Shown: in pieces, positions 23,734 to 35,578 of the stretch
How positions within the stretch are numbered: the first letter of the stretch is position 1
Layout of the letters: every line of letters begins with the position of its first letter
Source: Stomoxys calcitrans
Lineage: Eukaryota > Arthropoda > Insecta > Diptera > Muscidae
DNA: 64,000 bases
Assembly (NCBI RefSeq): GCF_963082655.1
Contig: NC_081552.1
Span: 93,967,582 to 94,031,581, forward strand
Direction of reading: 5' to 3'
The notes under the pieces: generated by a model
Database searches by the model: none
What the model saw: the letters and a program-made list of their open reading frames with translations, nothing else
What the model was told of the DNA's origin: nothing
Program-made: the position numbers and the translations under genes

Positions 23734-24174
23734 AACCCGATATAGCTGCAATATAAACCGATCTGGGATCTTGACTTCTTGAGCCTCTAGCGGTCGCAAT
23801 TATTATCCGATTTGCCTGAAATTTTGTACGACGGATCCTCTCATGACCATCAACATACGTGTTTATTATGGTCTGAATCGGTCTATAGCCCGATACAGCT
23901 CCCATATAAATCGATCTCTCTATTTTACTTCTTGAGCCCCCAAAGGGTGCAATTCTTATTCGAATTGGCTGACATTTTACACAGGTCTCCAACATATAAT
24001 TTAATTGTGACCCAAACCGGACCATATCTTGATATCGCTTTAATAGCAGAGCAAATCTTTTCTTATATCCTTTTTTGCCTAAGAAGAGATGCCGGGAAAA
24101 GTACTCGACAAATGCGATCCATGGTGAAGGGTATATAAGATTCGGCCCGGCCGAACTTAGCACGCTTTTACTTG
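23734..24174 (-). repeat. A1 element, minus-strand half of an inverted pair
   Basis: Two body units (cgatc positions 23759 and 23912, 153 bp apart) and the complete head are present, ending cgcttttacttg at the right. With the preceding half it makes a structure that starts and ends with the same A1 head in opposite orientations. Confidence 0.85.
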
Positions 24175-24214
24175 TTTAAGTTTCTTTCGTAAAGCGAAAC
24201 CGTGCAAATGTATA

Positions 24215-24286
24215 GGTGTAGGTGTATGTCCACAGTGACATAGGCGGATTAATAGTCCCACCCTCTTTTAACCTAACCTAAAAGAA
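24215..24286 (+). repeat. Isolated LOA-like LINE 3' UTR end
   Basis: The words gtgtatgtccacagtgacat, aggcggattaatagtcc and cttttaacctaacct match in reverse the 3' ends at 19021-19100 and 34775-34860. No coding part is attached, so it is a very short 5'-truncated insertion. Confidence 0.7.
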
Positions 24287-24289
24287 ACA

Positions 24290-25345
24290 AATAAAGCATG
24301 CTAGTAAGTTGGATCGCATGGACGCATTTGTCAAGTTCTTTGCCCGATATCCCTTTATAGGCAAACAAAGGATAATGGATAAGGATTGATTCAGACCATG
24401 CTGGGCACGTTTGTTGAAATAAAGCATGCTTTATTTGTGTCATAAAGTATAATCGGGAAACCGGTTTATATGGTAGCTACATCAGGTTATGATTTAGACC
24501 ATACAAAGCATAGTTGGTGCAAGTAAAAACAAAGCAATTCATGCTAAATTTCGGCCAAATCGGGTAATAATTGCGCCTTATAGGTGCCCAAGACGTAAAG
24601 TCGGTCGATCAGTTTATATGAGAGCTACATCAGCTACATCATCAACCGGTTCAGATCATGCTTTGCACATATTTTGAATATCAAAGGAGAAGTCGTTTTG
24701 CAAAATTTCAGACAAATCAGACAAAAACTGCGCCCTCTAAGAGTTTAAGAATTTCAACCAGGAAATTGGTTTATATGGGAGCTTTATCAGGTTTCAAACC
24801 GATTCATACGTGGCATACTTTGCACGTATGTTGTAAGTCAAAGAAGAAGTCATTGTACAAAATGTCAGCCAAATCGCATAAGAAATGCGCCCACCAGAAC
24901 TTCAAGAAATATAATCGGGAGATCGGCTTACATGGGAGCTACATCAGATTTTGGACCGATTCGGACCATGCTTGGCACATCTGTTATATAGCGTAGAAAA
25001 CATCATAGTACAAAATTTTAAATCGAATAAAAATTGCGCTCTGTAGAGACTCATGATACATCAAAGGGGGATCGGTTTATATGGGAGTTATATAAAAACA
25101 TGAACCGATATGGTCCATTTATAATCGCAATTGTTAAACATCATAGAAAACTTCATAGTATAACATTTTAGCCAATTCGAATAAAAATTGCGCTCTATAA
25201 AGGCTCATGATATATAATCGGAAGATCTGTTTATATGGGAGTTATATAAAAACATGAACCGATATGGTCCATTTACAATCGCAACTGACCTAAGCGATAA
25301 CAGAAAAGTCAACGAATTTGGTATTGAGTAGCCACTTTAAACGAT
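24290..25345 (+). repeat. Old, diverged A-type element
   Basis: Phrases of the A head (catttgtcaagttctttgcc, then caaacaaaggataatgga) are followed by roughly 150-bp units carrying tttatatgggagctacatca and ccgattcggaccatgcttgg. The tail hairpin is not visible. Confidence 0.65.
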
Positions 25346-25358
25346 AATAATAATAAAA

Positions 25359-26091
25359 CAAGTAAAAGCGTGCTAAGTTTGGCCGGGCGGAGTCTTGGGA
25401 ACCACCACAAAGGATTCTGCTAAAAAATTATACGAAATAAATTAAGTTGTAGTGCACATTTTTATTCTGCATAGCAAACTTCTGTCAAACTAGCAAAAAT
25501 TAAAAAATTAAAGCTTCTAGGAACCGAACAAGGATGATCGATAGACTGTTTTACTTGGGAGCTAAATCAGGTTATAGACTGGGCGATCGGTTTATATGGG
25601 AGCTATATCAGGTTATAGACCGATTTGGATCGTACTTGGCACAGTTGTTAAAAGTCATAACAAAACACTACATGCAAAATTTCAACCAAATTGGACAAAA
25701 TTTGCGGCTTGTAAAGGCTCAGGAAGTTAAATCGGGCGATCGGTTTAAATGGGAGCTATACCAGGTTATAGACCGATTTGAACCGTACAGTTGTCGTAAA
25801 AGAACACCAAATGCAAAATATCAGCCAAATCGGACAGAAATTACGGCTTCCAGGGGCTCAAGAAGTAAAACCCGGAGATCAGTTTATACGGGAGCTATAT
25901 CAGGTTATAGACCGATTTGGGCCGTAGTTGACACAATTGTTGGAAGTCACAACGGAACACTACATGCAAAATTTCAGCCAAATTGGATAAAAATTGCGGC
26001 TTCCAGGCTTCTGGAGTCATAGACGAATATTTCGAGGTGTTACAAACAAAATGACTAGATTAGTATACCCCTATCCTATAGTGGTGAGTAT
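25359..26091 (+). repeat. A3 (DINE-1-like) element
   Basis: Its head caagtaaaagcgtgctaagt continues ttggccgggcggag, which differs from A1. About three 150-bp units carry gatcggtttatatgggagc, tatatcaggttatagaccg and aaaatttcagccaaattgga. The tail has the hairpin tatacccctatcctatagtg. The GTCY microsatellite appears to be lost. The 162-codon plus frame over it is an artefact of near-multiple-of-three unit lengths. Confidence 0.75.
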
Positions 26092-26371
26092 GAAAATGGT
26101 AAAACATTAAAATCAACGCTAAATTGTCATAAAATTCGTTTTTTTCTTATACTCAAAAACGGCTGGCCCAATTTTCTTTAAATTATCAAAGTAGGGTAAT
26201 TACTTCTTTGTAATTGGACCATATCAAACGGTTTAACCCATTAACGGCGAATAAAGCTGTCTTAGAAAAATTCTAGCTCGATTTAGTAAAGAGGTATCCC
26301 AATGAAATTTGTACGGACGTAAAGTGGACGAATGGAGCTATTAAAAAAATTTTCCCCGTCTAAACTCATGG

Positions 26372-26561
26372 CAATTTCGAACCGAACACTGATTTTGGTA
26401 ATAAAATTCAATGATTTGCAAGCGTTGCTCGTTAGTAAGTCTATTCATGATGAAATGTCAAAGCATACTGAGCATCTTTCTCTTTGACACCATGTCTGAA
26501 ATCCCACGTGATCTGTCAAATACTAATGCATGAAAATCCTAACCTCAAAAAAATCACCCTG
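26372..26561 (-). repeat. Mariner 5' arm, solitary
   Basis: These 190 bp are almost identical to 27167-27355. Read on the minus strand they hold the TIR gggtgattttttcgaggtt-like end (final base differs), a start codon and the HTH region RLTNEQRLQIIEFYYQNQ. No catalytic part is attached. Confidence 0.8.
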
Positions 26562-26748
26562 TATTTGATTGAATGTTTCTGCTCTTTTATGCCATTTCAG
26601 GTGTTTGTTGTCACTCTATTGCCCTCATTCTTTAATCTATAACAACGACATTGACGAAATGAATGTGAGCCAACGATGTTGCACGACGAATCATGTGAAA
26701 CGAATAAACGTCCAATCTAACAAATGAGTGGCATGACCTTTATTCATA

Positions 26749-27355
26749 AAGGGTGATTTTTTCGAGGTTAGGATTTTCATGCATTAGTATTTGACAGATC
26801 ACGTGGGATTTCAGACATGGTGTCAAAGAGAAAGATGCTCAGTATGCTTTGACATTTCATCATGAATAGACTTACTAACGAGCAACGCTTGCAAATCATT
26901 GAATTTTATTACCAAAATCAGTGTTCGGTTCGAAATGTGTTCATTCACCGTAACGTTGCGTCCAACAGCATCTTTGAAAAAATACGGTCCAATGATTCCA
27001 CCAGCGTACAAACCACACCAAACAGTGCATTTTTCGGGATGCATGGGCAGCTCTTGAACGGCTTCTGGTTGCTCTTCACTCCAAATGCGACAATTTTGCT
27101 TATTTACGTAGCCATTCAACCAGAAATGAGCCTCATCGCTGAACAAAATTTGTCAAAATTTGAACACATTTCGAACCGAACACTGATTTTGGTAATAAAA
27201 TTCAATGATTTGCAAGCGTTGCTCGTTAGTAAGTCTATTCATGATGAAATGTCAAAGCATACTGAGCATCTTTCTCTTTGACACCATGTCTGAAATCCCA
27301 CGTGATCTGTCAAATACTAATGCATGAAAATCCTAACCTCAAAAAAATCACCCTT
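26749..27355 (-). mobile_element. Tc1/mariner-derived fold-back element
   Basis: The ends aagggtgattttttcgaggt (left) and their inverted copy (right, ending tcaccctt) are flanked by TA at 26747-26748 and 27356-27357, as expected for the IS630-Tc1-mariner superfamily. The inverted arms are about 185 bp each and each contains the transposase start and HTH. The right arm is in the correct order relative to the internal catalytic fragment, and the left arm is an inverted duplicate of the 5' end that replaces the normal 3' end. Non-autonomous. Confidence 0.85.
26940..27166 (-). pseudogene. Mariner-family transposase fragment
   Basis: The translation MFSDEAHFWLNGYVNKQNCR, then MHPEKCTVWCGLYAGGIIG, then YFFKDAVGRNVTVNE is the part of a Tc1/mariner transposase around the first catalytic aspartate (FSDEAHF). 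The intact enzyme cuts and joins the TIR ends. Here the paired HTH domains are cut short after about 27 residues in the arm (27250-27167), the sequence then jumps to the catalytic region, and it ends before the second and third catalytic aspartates. The closest remembered group is the insect rosa-like (DD41D) type; that placement is from memory. The product could not be active. A full-length relative would be needed for mobilisation. Confidence 0.8.
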
Positions 27356-27357
27356 TA

Positions 27358-28712
27358 TGAGTGTGTCGAGGACTGTTGCTGAGTTGATTTCAGATTCCGT
27401 TGACATCTAGTGTGATGACATCTATTTTTTTAAGTATAACGCAAATCAAAAAAATTACACCGCTTGCAGTTCTCTGGTGTGGAGGCTTCATTATATTTAC
27501 TGCTAATATTAAGTGCTATTATTAAATTTCAACGACTGGGTCAGTACTACTGATTTTCTAGTAGTGAATGTAATCAAGCCTCCATACTTAATGAGGTTGA
27601 ATAAGTCCCGTAACCAAGGAGAAAACGCGTCCCACAGTGCTTTCTGTGTTGTAATCTCTTGCTTTCATTTTCCATTGGGCAAAATCTTAATGATCGCTCG
27701 TCTCGAAGGTCAAGCAAACGAAAAATAATCAAATAACTTGCTGCTCCAGCTTGCCTCTTGCAATGCCAAGGTGGCCGGACATGAAGTCTGCTGAAAAATT
27801 GTATCCTTTGGAAAAATGTCTGTAAAATTTTAGTGAACACAGAAACATGCATTGGGTTGCCCAAAAAGTAATCCGCAATTACTTTTTGGGCAACCCAATA
27901 GTATAAATTGTGTATTGACCAAAATTAAATTGTGTTCCCTTTCACACATACGTAATGCGAAAAGAAGTGCGAATGAGTCAAATATATGTCCAGCTTCTAT
28001 CACATATAGACACAAAGTGGCATGGTTAGACAAAAAAAAAATATCACGAAAATTAGATAAGTGGTTTTTACCTTTACATAAACTTTAACTTTTTTTAATT
28101 GTAATTTTAAAGTTGAACAAATTTAAGATGCTAAGATTGGTATTTATTACGGTTAATTTTAAATATGTATGTATATAAATTAAATCGTTTATAATACTCT
28201 TTACAGATGGTGTCACCGACAACGAAAAGAGACTCAAAATGGAATCGAAAATTTTTCTTTTTTTTAGAAACTTGGGACCATTAAGAAAATATATATTTAT
28301 TTTTTAGCAATATTTTTCATGTTTTATACGCAATTTTATTCAATGAAATAAAAAGCTTATTATTAATGTGGAAAATATCAATTATTTATTTTTATTAAAA
28401 CAGAACAAAAGTAATTTAAAAGAAATTCCTTTGTAGATTCAATTTCAGCATTTATTTTTTTACAATTTTCTTAAATGAACATAGTTTTTCAATTTTTGTG
28501 TACAGACAAAAAGAGGCGTGGGTAGCCAAAAAAATATCAAGAAAAATAGAAATGAAGTTTTTTTATCCCCCCATAAAAAAAATAATTATCAAAAAGTTAC
28601 GCAAAGTAGTGAAAAGCGGAAAAAATTAGGCTGTGAACAAAGAGAATGGACGAATTTCAAACGCAACAAATTTGAGGAAATTGTAGAACGCAAAGGTGGT
28701 ATATATAACACA
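27358..28712. other. Unassigned AT-rich 1.3 kb
   Basis: Apart from the mariner-end palindrome at 27852-27898 I can support no gene. Frames of 67-96 codons at 27574-28088 have no recognised domain and overlap each other on both strands. Confidence 0.45.
27852..27898. repeat. Palindrome of two mariner TIRs, 19-bp perfect arms
   Basis: Arm ttgggttgcccaaaaagta (27852-27870) and its exact inverse (27880-27898) are separated by 9 bp. The sequence matches the remembered TIR start of mariner elements widespread in insects (ttgggttgcccaaaaagta). It is followed by ta. A whole element seems to be reduced to its two ends. Confidence 0.85.
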
Positions 28713-30251
28713 CTAGTCGAACCGGACCCGCTACGCTGCGCCTTCTTTAACTCTCTAATATCTTTTTAGGGTGGGGACTCTTCGCCCTGAATGCGGATAT
28801 CGAATTCGTGCCATTGTAGCCTATGACGCTGCACGCGTTCGAATCCTGGCGAGAACATCGGACAAAGTGGTGTTTATCCCCTCTTAATGTTGGCGACATT
28901 TGCGAGGTACAATGCCATCCATCGTCATTAAAAATATTTTCCCCAAAGAGGTTTCGCACTGAGGGACGCCGTTCGGACTCGGCTATAAAAAATGGTTCCT
29001 TATCATTGAGTTTAAACTTGAATCGGAAAGCACTCATTAATGTGTAGGAATTCGCCCCTTCTCGGTTCCTGGTGGTAATGTTCTTCCTTAGGGTAATGTT
29101 CTCATTAGGGGAGGGATGGCACCTCATACATTTCGACTCAAATATGGATATTAAATTTGTGCTGCACTTTCAAATCCCTTTAATTTGAGCCCCATATTGC
29201 CAAGGCCGGTAAATATGAACCATTTGGAGGGTGTTTTGGGGCTGTGTTGGCACCGGCACTTTGCATTGAAAATAGATATCATATTTGTTCTCTATTTCCA
29301 AAGGAAATCAAGTTCAGTTTAGGGGGTGCTTTAGTGGACGAACCCCAAAACACTTGGCTGCAAAGTTGGATATCAAACTCGTTTTCTACTCTCAAATACC
29401 TTTCATTTAAGTCCCATATAGCCATGGTCGGCTAATATGCCCATTTGGGGGTATTTGAGGGTGGCCGACCTCCTAATACTTGGACCTAATGTTTTATGCC
29501 ATATTTGTAATCTACTGCCTAATACTTTTCATTTGAGTCCCATATTGAAATGAACTTCGAATATATCTGTTTAGAGGAGTTTTGGGGTTGGAGGTCCCGC
29601 TGGGTACTTGAACCCAAATTTTAATACCATATTCGTATACCATATTTCTGGTCTCTAATACCTTTCATTTGATACCCTTATTGTGCCCATCGGACCACTT
29701 TCGGACATGGGTGCCGTTTTTGGGGTAAAGGGGACGGTTCGCCTCCACCCGATATTTAAAAATTATATAGCCTATATTTCCTTGCAGACAAACGTACACA
29801 ATCTATGAAAATTTTAAGAAAATCGGTTCAGCCAAGTATCGTATAGTCATAATGGTTCTAATGGCGTTTTTGAGGGGTGGCATGACCCCTTATACTTCGA
29901 TCTGATTTTGAATGCCAGATTCGAAATCTACTCCCGAATACCTTTCAATTGAGCCCCATATTGAAATGAACGTCCAATATGTCTGTTTCGTATTCTACTC
30001 TCCAATACCTTTCATTTGATACCTATATTGTCCCGATCGGTCTACTTTTGATTTTGGTATGTGTTTTTGGGGGAGGGTCCGTCCCCCTTCCTATACCGAA
30101 GAATTATATAGCCTATGTTTCCTTCCAGACTAACCTACACAATCTGTGAAAATGTCAAGGTAATCGGTTCAGCCATTTTTGAGTCTATACGGAACAAACC
30201 GACTAACAAACATACAAATATACAAACACAAATTAAATTTAATATATAAGA
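28713..30251 (+). mobile_element. B/C-type element carrying a SINE
   Basis: The 5' tip ctagtcgaaccggacccgct and gctgcgccttctttaac open it. After the SINE come units with the words acctttcatttaagtccc and ggtcggctaatatgcccatt, then the gtcccgatcggtctactttt phrase and the 3' block cggttcagccatttttgagt ending taatatataag. It abuts the next C element directly. Confidence 0.7.
28795..29110 (+). mobile_element. tRNA-derived SINE, diverged copy
   Basis: The tRNA-like head contains the pol III box B variant cgttcgaatcc (28836-28846) after cctatgacgctgcac. The body shares, in order, tggcgacatttgcgaggta, cccaaagaggtttcgcact, ttcggactcggctataaaa and ccttatcattgagttta with the copy at 34366-34680. It interrupts a B/C element, so it inserted later. 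Confidence 0.75.
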
Positions 30252-30606
30252 CTAGCTGAGCACGGCCTGCTCTGCTGCGACCGATTATGCTATGTTGGAG
30301 AAAGGTACTCTTAATTTGGGGGGTGGGCGGCTCTCCTAGGCATCCCACCCCAGAATTTTATACCAAATTTTTTGCTTTTAGATCCTTCCTATATTCCTAT
30401 ATTTTATGTTTCTTTATTCAAAGGACCGATAGGTTGTCATAACAAAGATACATGCTGATAATTAATTTTTACCACTCTGCCCTCTCTCTGTTCATTTTGG
30501 CATGTTTTTAATTGGATCAACTAAATCCAATTGAATCAAACAATTTCAGTTGAAGACTGCCAGATGACGCTAATTTAAATGTTAGTGATACTCGCTTAGA
30601 ATGAAT

Positions 30607-30664
30607 CATATGGTATGGTGGTTATCTATGAATAGTCATTCATAGACTACCACCATACCATATG
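30607..30664. repeat. Hairpin, about 25-bp arms
   Basis: Arms catatggtatggtggttatc (from 30607) and actaccaccataccatatg (to 30664) pair almost perfectly around a short loop. The other C copies lack this duplication but copy a has a different hairpin about 100 bp away in element coordinates. Confidence 0.85.
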
Positions 30665-30700
30665 ACTACCTATTAAATAGTCATCAGTTAGTCTTTTTTT

Positions 30701-31996
30701 ATAACCACCACCGAAGGATGGGGGTTTATTTATTTTGTCATTCCGTTTGCAAAATATCGAAATATCCATTTCCGACCCTATAAAGTATATATCTTCTTGA
30801 TCAGCGTAAAAATCTAAGACGATCTAGACATGTCCGTATGTCTGTTGAAATCACGCTACAATCTTTAAAAATAGAGATATTGAGCTGAAACTTTGAGAGA
30901 TTCTTTTTTTGTCCATAAGCAGGTTAAGTTCGAAGATGGGCTATATCGGACTATATCTTGATGTAGCCCCATATAGACCGATCGGCCGATTTAGGGTCTT
31001 AGGCCCATAAAAGCCACATTTATTATCCGATTTTGCCGAAATTTGGGATAGGGAGTTGTGTTAGGCCCTTCAAAATCCTTCACCAATTTAGCCTAGATCG
31101 GTTCAGATTTGGTTATAGCTGCCATATAGACCGATCCTACGATTTAGGGCTTTGGTCCATAAAAGCCACATGTATTATCCGATTTTGATGAAATTTGGGA
31201 CAGTGAGTTGTCTTAGGCCCTCGGCATCTTCTTCAATTTGGCCCTGATCGGTTCAGATTCGGATATAGCTGCCATATAGACCGATTTCTCGATTTAAGGT
31301 TTTGGGCCCATAAAAGGCGTATTTATTGTCCAATGTCGCCGAAATTTGGGACAGTGAGTTAAGAGAAGCCCCTTGACATACTTCTGCAATATCGCACAGA
31401 AGCTCCAGCTTTGGAAGCTGCCATATAGACCGGTATCTCGGTTTTAGGTTTTGGGTCCATAAAAGGCGCATTTATTGTCCGATGTCGCTGAAATTTGAGA
31501 CAGTGAGTTATATTAGGGTCTTCGACGTCCTTCCTCAATTTGGCCCAGATCGGTCCAGATTTGACTATAGGTGCCATATAGATTGATCTCTGAATTTAAG
31601 GTTTTGTCCGATTTCTCCGAAATTTGGGACTGTGCTTTGTGTTAAGCTCTTCGACATTTTTCTGCAACTTGGCCCAAATCGGTCCAGATTTGGATATAGC
31701 TGCCATGTAGACCGATATCTCGATTTAAAGTCTTGGCCCCATAAAAGGCGCATTTGTAATCCGATTTCACTGAAATTTGACACAGTGACCTATGTTAGGC
31801 TTTTCGACATCCGTGTCGTATATGGTTCAGATCGGCTACTAAAAAAATCACTATTTTGTTATTTTATATATATTTGGTCCAAATCGGAACATATTTCGAT
31901 GATACTGCTATGGGACATAAGGTATGAAAATTTTGATGAAAAGTGGTTTACATATCCAAAGTTCGACCCGGCCGCACTTTGCGCTTTTTTACTTGT
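30701..31996 (-). repeat. A2 (DINE-1-like) element, near complete, nested in C copy d
   Basis: On the minus strand: the head caagtaaaaaagcgcaaagtg and cggccgggtcgaac, body units of about 150 bp (gccatataga at 31121, 31271, with equivalents at 31420 and 31573), a short GTCY tract near 30830, gatcaagaagatatatac, and the tail hairpin catccttcggtggtggttat. It sits inside a T run of the host element, with t's on both sides. The 126-codon plus frame at 31632-32012 is spurious. Confidence 0.85.
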
Positions 31997-33515
31997 TTTT
32001 AAATCATATTAAATTGCCATATTAAACGATTTTGTGTGGTAAAAAAACTAATTTGCCAGTCTATATATTTGGTGCGGTGGCGATAGTTCTTACCGTGTAA
32101 AACTCTTGAACAAAAAAGTATTGTCCAGCAACACGTCGTTTGGTCTCGTCTATCGGTGAGCTAAAAATACTCCCAACCTTATCGTTAAGGTTTGCAACTC
32201 CTGCTTTCATGCTGAATGTTATAATTTCGGGGCTATGGCGGCCTACACAATAATTAAATCACACAGTCTCCCGTTAGGTCATTATAATTGATTGACTGTT
32301 TTGGGGTGAGGTGGTCCGCTAGATATATGAGCAGAATAATGATATCAGATTCGCAGTACACAACCTTATACCTTTAATTTAACCTCATATTGTCATGATT
32401 GGTGTATACAGCCATTTGGTGTATACACCAATCCCTATATGAGGGTTGTGCGCCACACTGCCACTTGAGCACAAATTTTAATGACGCACTCAATTCAAAA
32501 AAATTCATCACTTGATTCCCCATTGTTTTGATAGGTAAAATAACCCATTGGAGGAGGTTTCGTAGTCTACTCCCGAATACCTTTCATTTGAGTCCTTTAT
32601 TGATATATACGTCCAATATGTTTATTTGGAGCAGTTTTCGTGCTTGAGCTTCCCCTTGGATACTTGAACCCAAGTTTCTATACCACATTCGCTTTCTACT
32701 CTCCAATATCTTTCATTTGATACCCATATTGTCCCCGTCGGTCAACTTTTGATTTTGGGTGGCGTTTTTGTGGTAACGGGGGAGGACTCGCCCCCTTCCA
32801 ACAAATTACATAGCCAATACCTCCTTACTGACCATATTCCTAATCTACTCGCGAATACCATTCATTCGAGCCCCATATTGTCATTATCGTCCAATAAACC
32901 AATTTCGGGGGTTTTGGGGTCGGGGCGGCCACTCAATTACTTGGACTCAATTTTTAATAAGGAAATCGTACTCTACTCTTGAGTACCTTTCATTTAAGTC
33001 CCATATTGTCCCAATCGGTCCACTTTTAGTTTTGGATGGTACTTTTGGGGTAAGTAGAATGGTCCCCATCCCCCCCCCCCCCCCCTGCGATATCAAAAAC
33101 TTATGTAACCCATTGCTCCTTCCGGACCATATTCGTAATCTACTCCCGAATACCTTTCATTCGATTCCCATTTTGTCATTATCATCCAATATACCTATTT
33201 TGGGGGGTTTTTGGGGTCGTGGCGGCCCCCAATTACTTGGACCCAATTTTTAATATGGAAGTCCCATATTGTCCCCATCGGTCCACTTTTATTTTTGGCT
33301 GGTACTGTTGGGGTAAGGGGGAGGGTCCGCCCCCAATGCGATATCAAAAAATTATATAGCCTCTTGCTCCTTCCGGACCACTCCCCACAATCCGTGAAAA
33401 TTTCAAAGAAATCGGTTCAGCCGTTTTTGAGTCTATACGGAACAAACAAATTTACAAACCCACAAACAAACAAACATACAAAGAAACAAACACAAATTCA
33501 TTTTTCTATATATAG

Positions 33516-34365
<850 letters not shown>

Positions 34366-34680
34366 GTGTTCGCGTACGGAAGCCACCGTAGCGCACAGGA
34401 AAGCATGTCCGCCTATGACGCTGAACGCCTAGGTTCGAATCCTGGCGAGACCAGAAAAAATTTTCAACGGTGGCTTTCCCCTTCTAATGCTGGCAACATT
34501 TTTGAGTTATTATGCAATGTAAAACTTCTCTCCAAAGAGGACTCGGACTCGGCTATAAAAAGGAGGCCCCTTATCATTGAGCTTAAAACTTGAGTCGGGC
34601 AGCACTCATTGATATGTGAGAAGTTTGCCCCTGTGGAATGTTCATGGGCAAAATTTGCATTTGCCTTTTTTCGCGTACTT
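34366..34680 (+). mobile_element. tRNA-derived SINE, better preserved copy
   Basis: The tRNA-like head has an exact box B ggttcgaatcc (34432-34442), preceded by agcatgtccgcctatgacgc. The body carries ttcaacggtggctttcccct, actcggactcggctataaaa, aggaggccccttatcattga, gcactcattgatatgtgaga and aaaatttgcatttgcc. SINEs of this kind are transcribed by RNA polymerase III and depend on a LINE for movement. Two copies here share head and body, which defines the family. Confidence 0.8.
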
Positions 34681-34759
34681 ATACAGTAACAATTCGCCAA
34701 CAAAAATTTGCAAGAGAGTAAGAAACTTCCATGGGGTAAAAAACTCCAGCAGAAATTTG

Positions 34760-34772
34760 CAACCTCGCATTT
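34760..34772. repeat. Target-site duplication of LOA copy 3 (left)
   Basis: caacctcgcattt is repeated exactly at 36822-36834 on the other side of the LINE. Confidence 0.85.
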
Positions 34773-34900
34773 TCAAAGGTTAGGTTGAAAAGAGGGTGCA
34801 GATATTAATCCGCCCCATGCCACTATGGACATACACCTAAGCCAGTAATCGGTTTGTTGTGCGCTCTAAAAACTATAAAGTAACCTCTAAAAAGAAAATT

Positions 34901-35578
34901 TTAAGTAAGGAACTCCGTGCTACTTACAAAATCCTTAATTGTTTTCAATACCACTCCCCTAAGTTTGTTCATGTCTGATATTGTGTTTCCTCCTAAGTAC
35001 CGGTATCTGTTAGACGCGAACGCCGGGCAATGACAAAGGAAATGCTCCAACGTCTCATCATCTTCCCCGCATGCCCTACACATACTATCACTTGCCCCAC
35101 CGATTTTACATAAGTGAGCTCGTAGTCCTATGTGTCCCGTTATGATACCAATAGGTATACTGACCTCCTTCTTGCTTCCTTTCAGTAATAGCCTCGTCTT
35201 TTCACGATTTGGATCCTCCCATAGGATTTTCGCCGTCCTACCGACCGTTTCGCTGTTCCACAATGTTGCATGCACATTCGTCGCCCACTCCCTTAACTCG
35301 GACTGCGTCGACCCGAAAGACTTCGGGTTAACCAAGTTTATTGACGGCAGTCCTCTGGCCTTCACCGCCAAATCGTCCGCCCTTTCATTTCCCCTTACTC
35401 CGTTATGGCCCGGCACCCAAACGATGCGGATTTTCCCATCCTCAGAGACGTTAATCTCCTTCTTACACTGCAAGACTGTTCGTGACCTTACCGTTGTTGT
35501 TATTGCCCTTATGGCAATTTTACTGTCAGTAAAGATGTTCACAATCAACGTCCTCGCGTTAGCACCACACCACTTCAC
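34901..35578 (-). pseudogene. LOA copy 3: RNase H C-terminal half and zinc knuckle
   Basis: This 225-codon open frame is the longest intact piece of the LINE family here. Residues 16-24 (NIFTDSKIA) carry an RNase H catalytic aspartate. Residues about 52-70 (IVWVPGHNGVRGNERAD) carry the GHxGxxGNExAD signature with the histidine and last aspartate. Residues about 180-200 (CRACGEDDETLEHFLCHCP) form the C-terminal zinc knuckle typical of RNase H-bearing LINEs. The enzyme would remove RNA from the RNA-DNA hybrid during insertion. The upstream half, with the first catalytic aspartate, is out of frame and damaged (35579-35710), so the frame is a relic of a larger ORF2. Confidence 0.85.

Larger units (their letters stand above)
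30252..33515 (+). mobile_element. C element copy d, interrupted by A2
   Basis: The 5' tip is ctagctgagcacggcctgct and the 3' tip is ttctatatatagac. The C-specific block is split at 30700 by an A2 element and resumes at 31997 (aaatcatattaaattgccat). Units with gtcccatattgtccccatcg, the caattacttggacccaattt words and the shared 3' block follow. Without the insertion it would be about 2.0 kb, like copy a. It includes a run of 16 C at 33070-33085. Confidence 0.7.

Noticed and set aside
25534..26022. 162-codon plus frame
   Set aside because: A3 tandem units of about 150 bp keep the frame; no domain.
34379..34450. A functional tRNA gene
   Set aside because: Only box B is intact; the cloverleaf cannot be formed and a SINE body follows.
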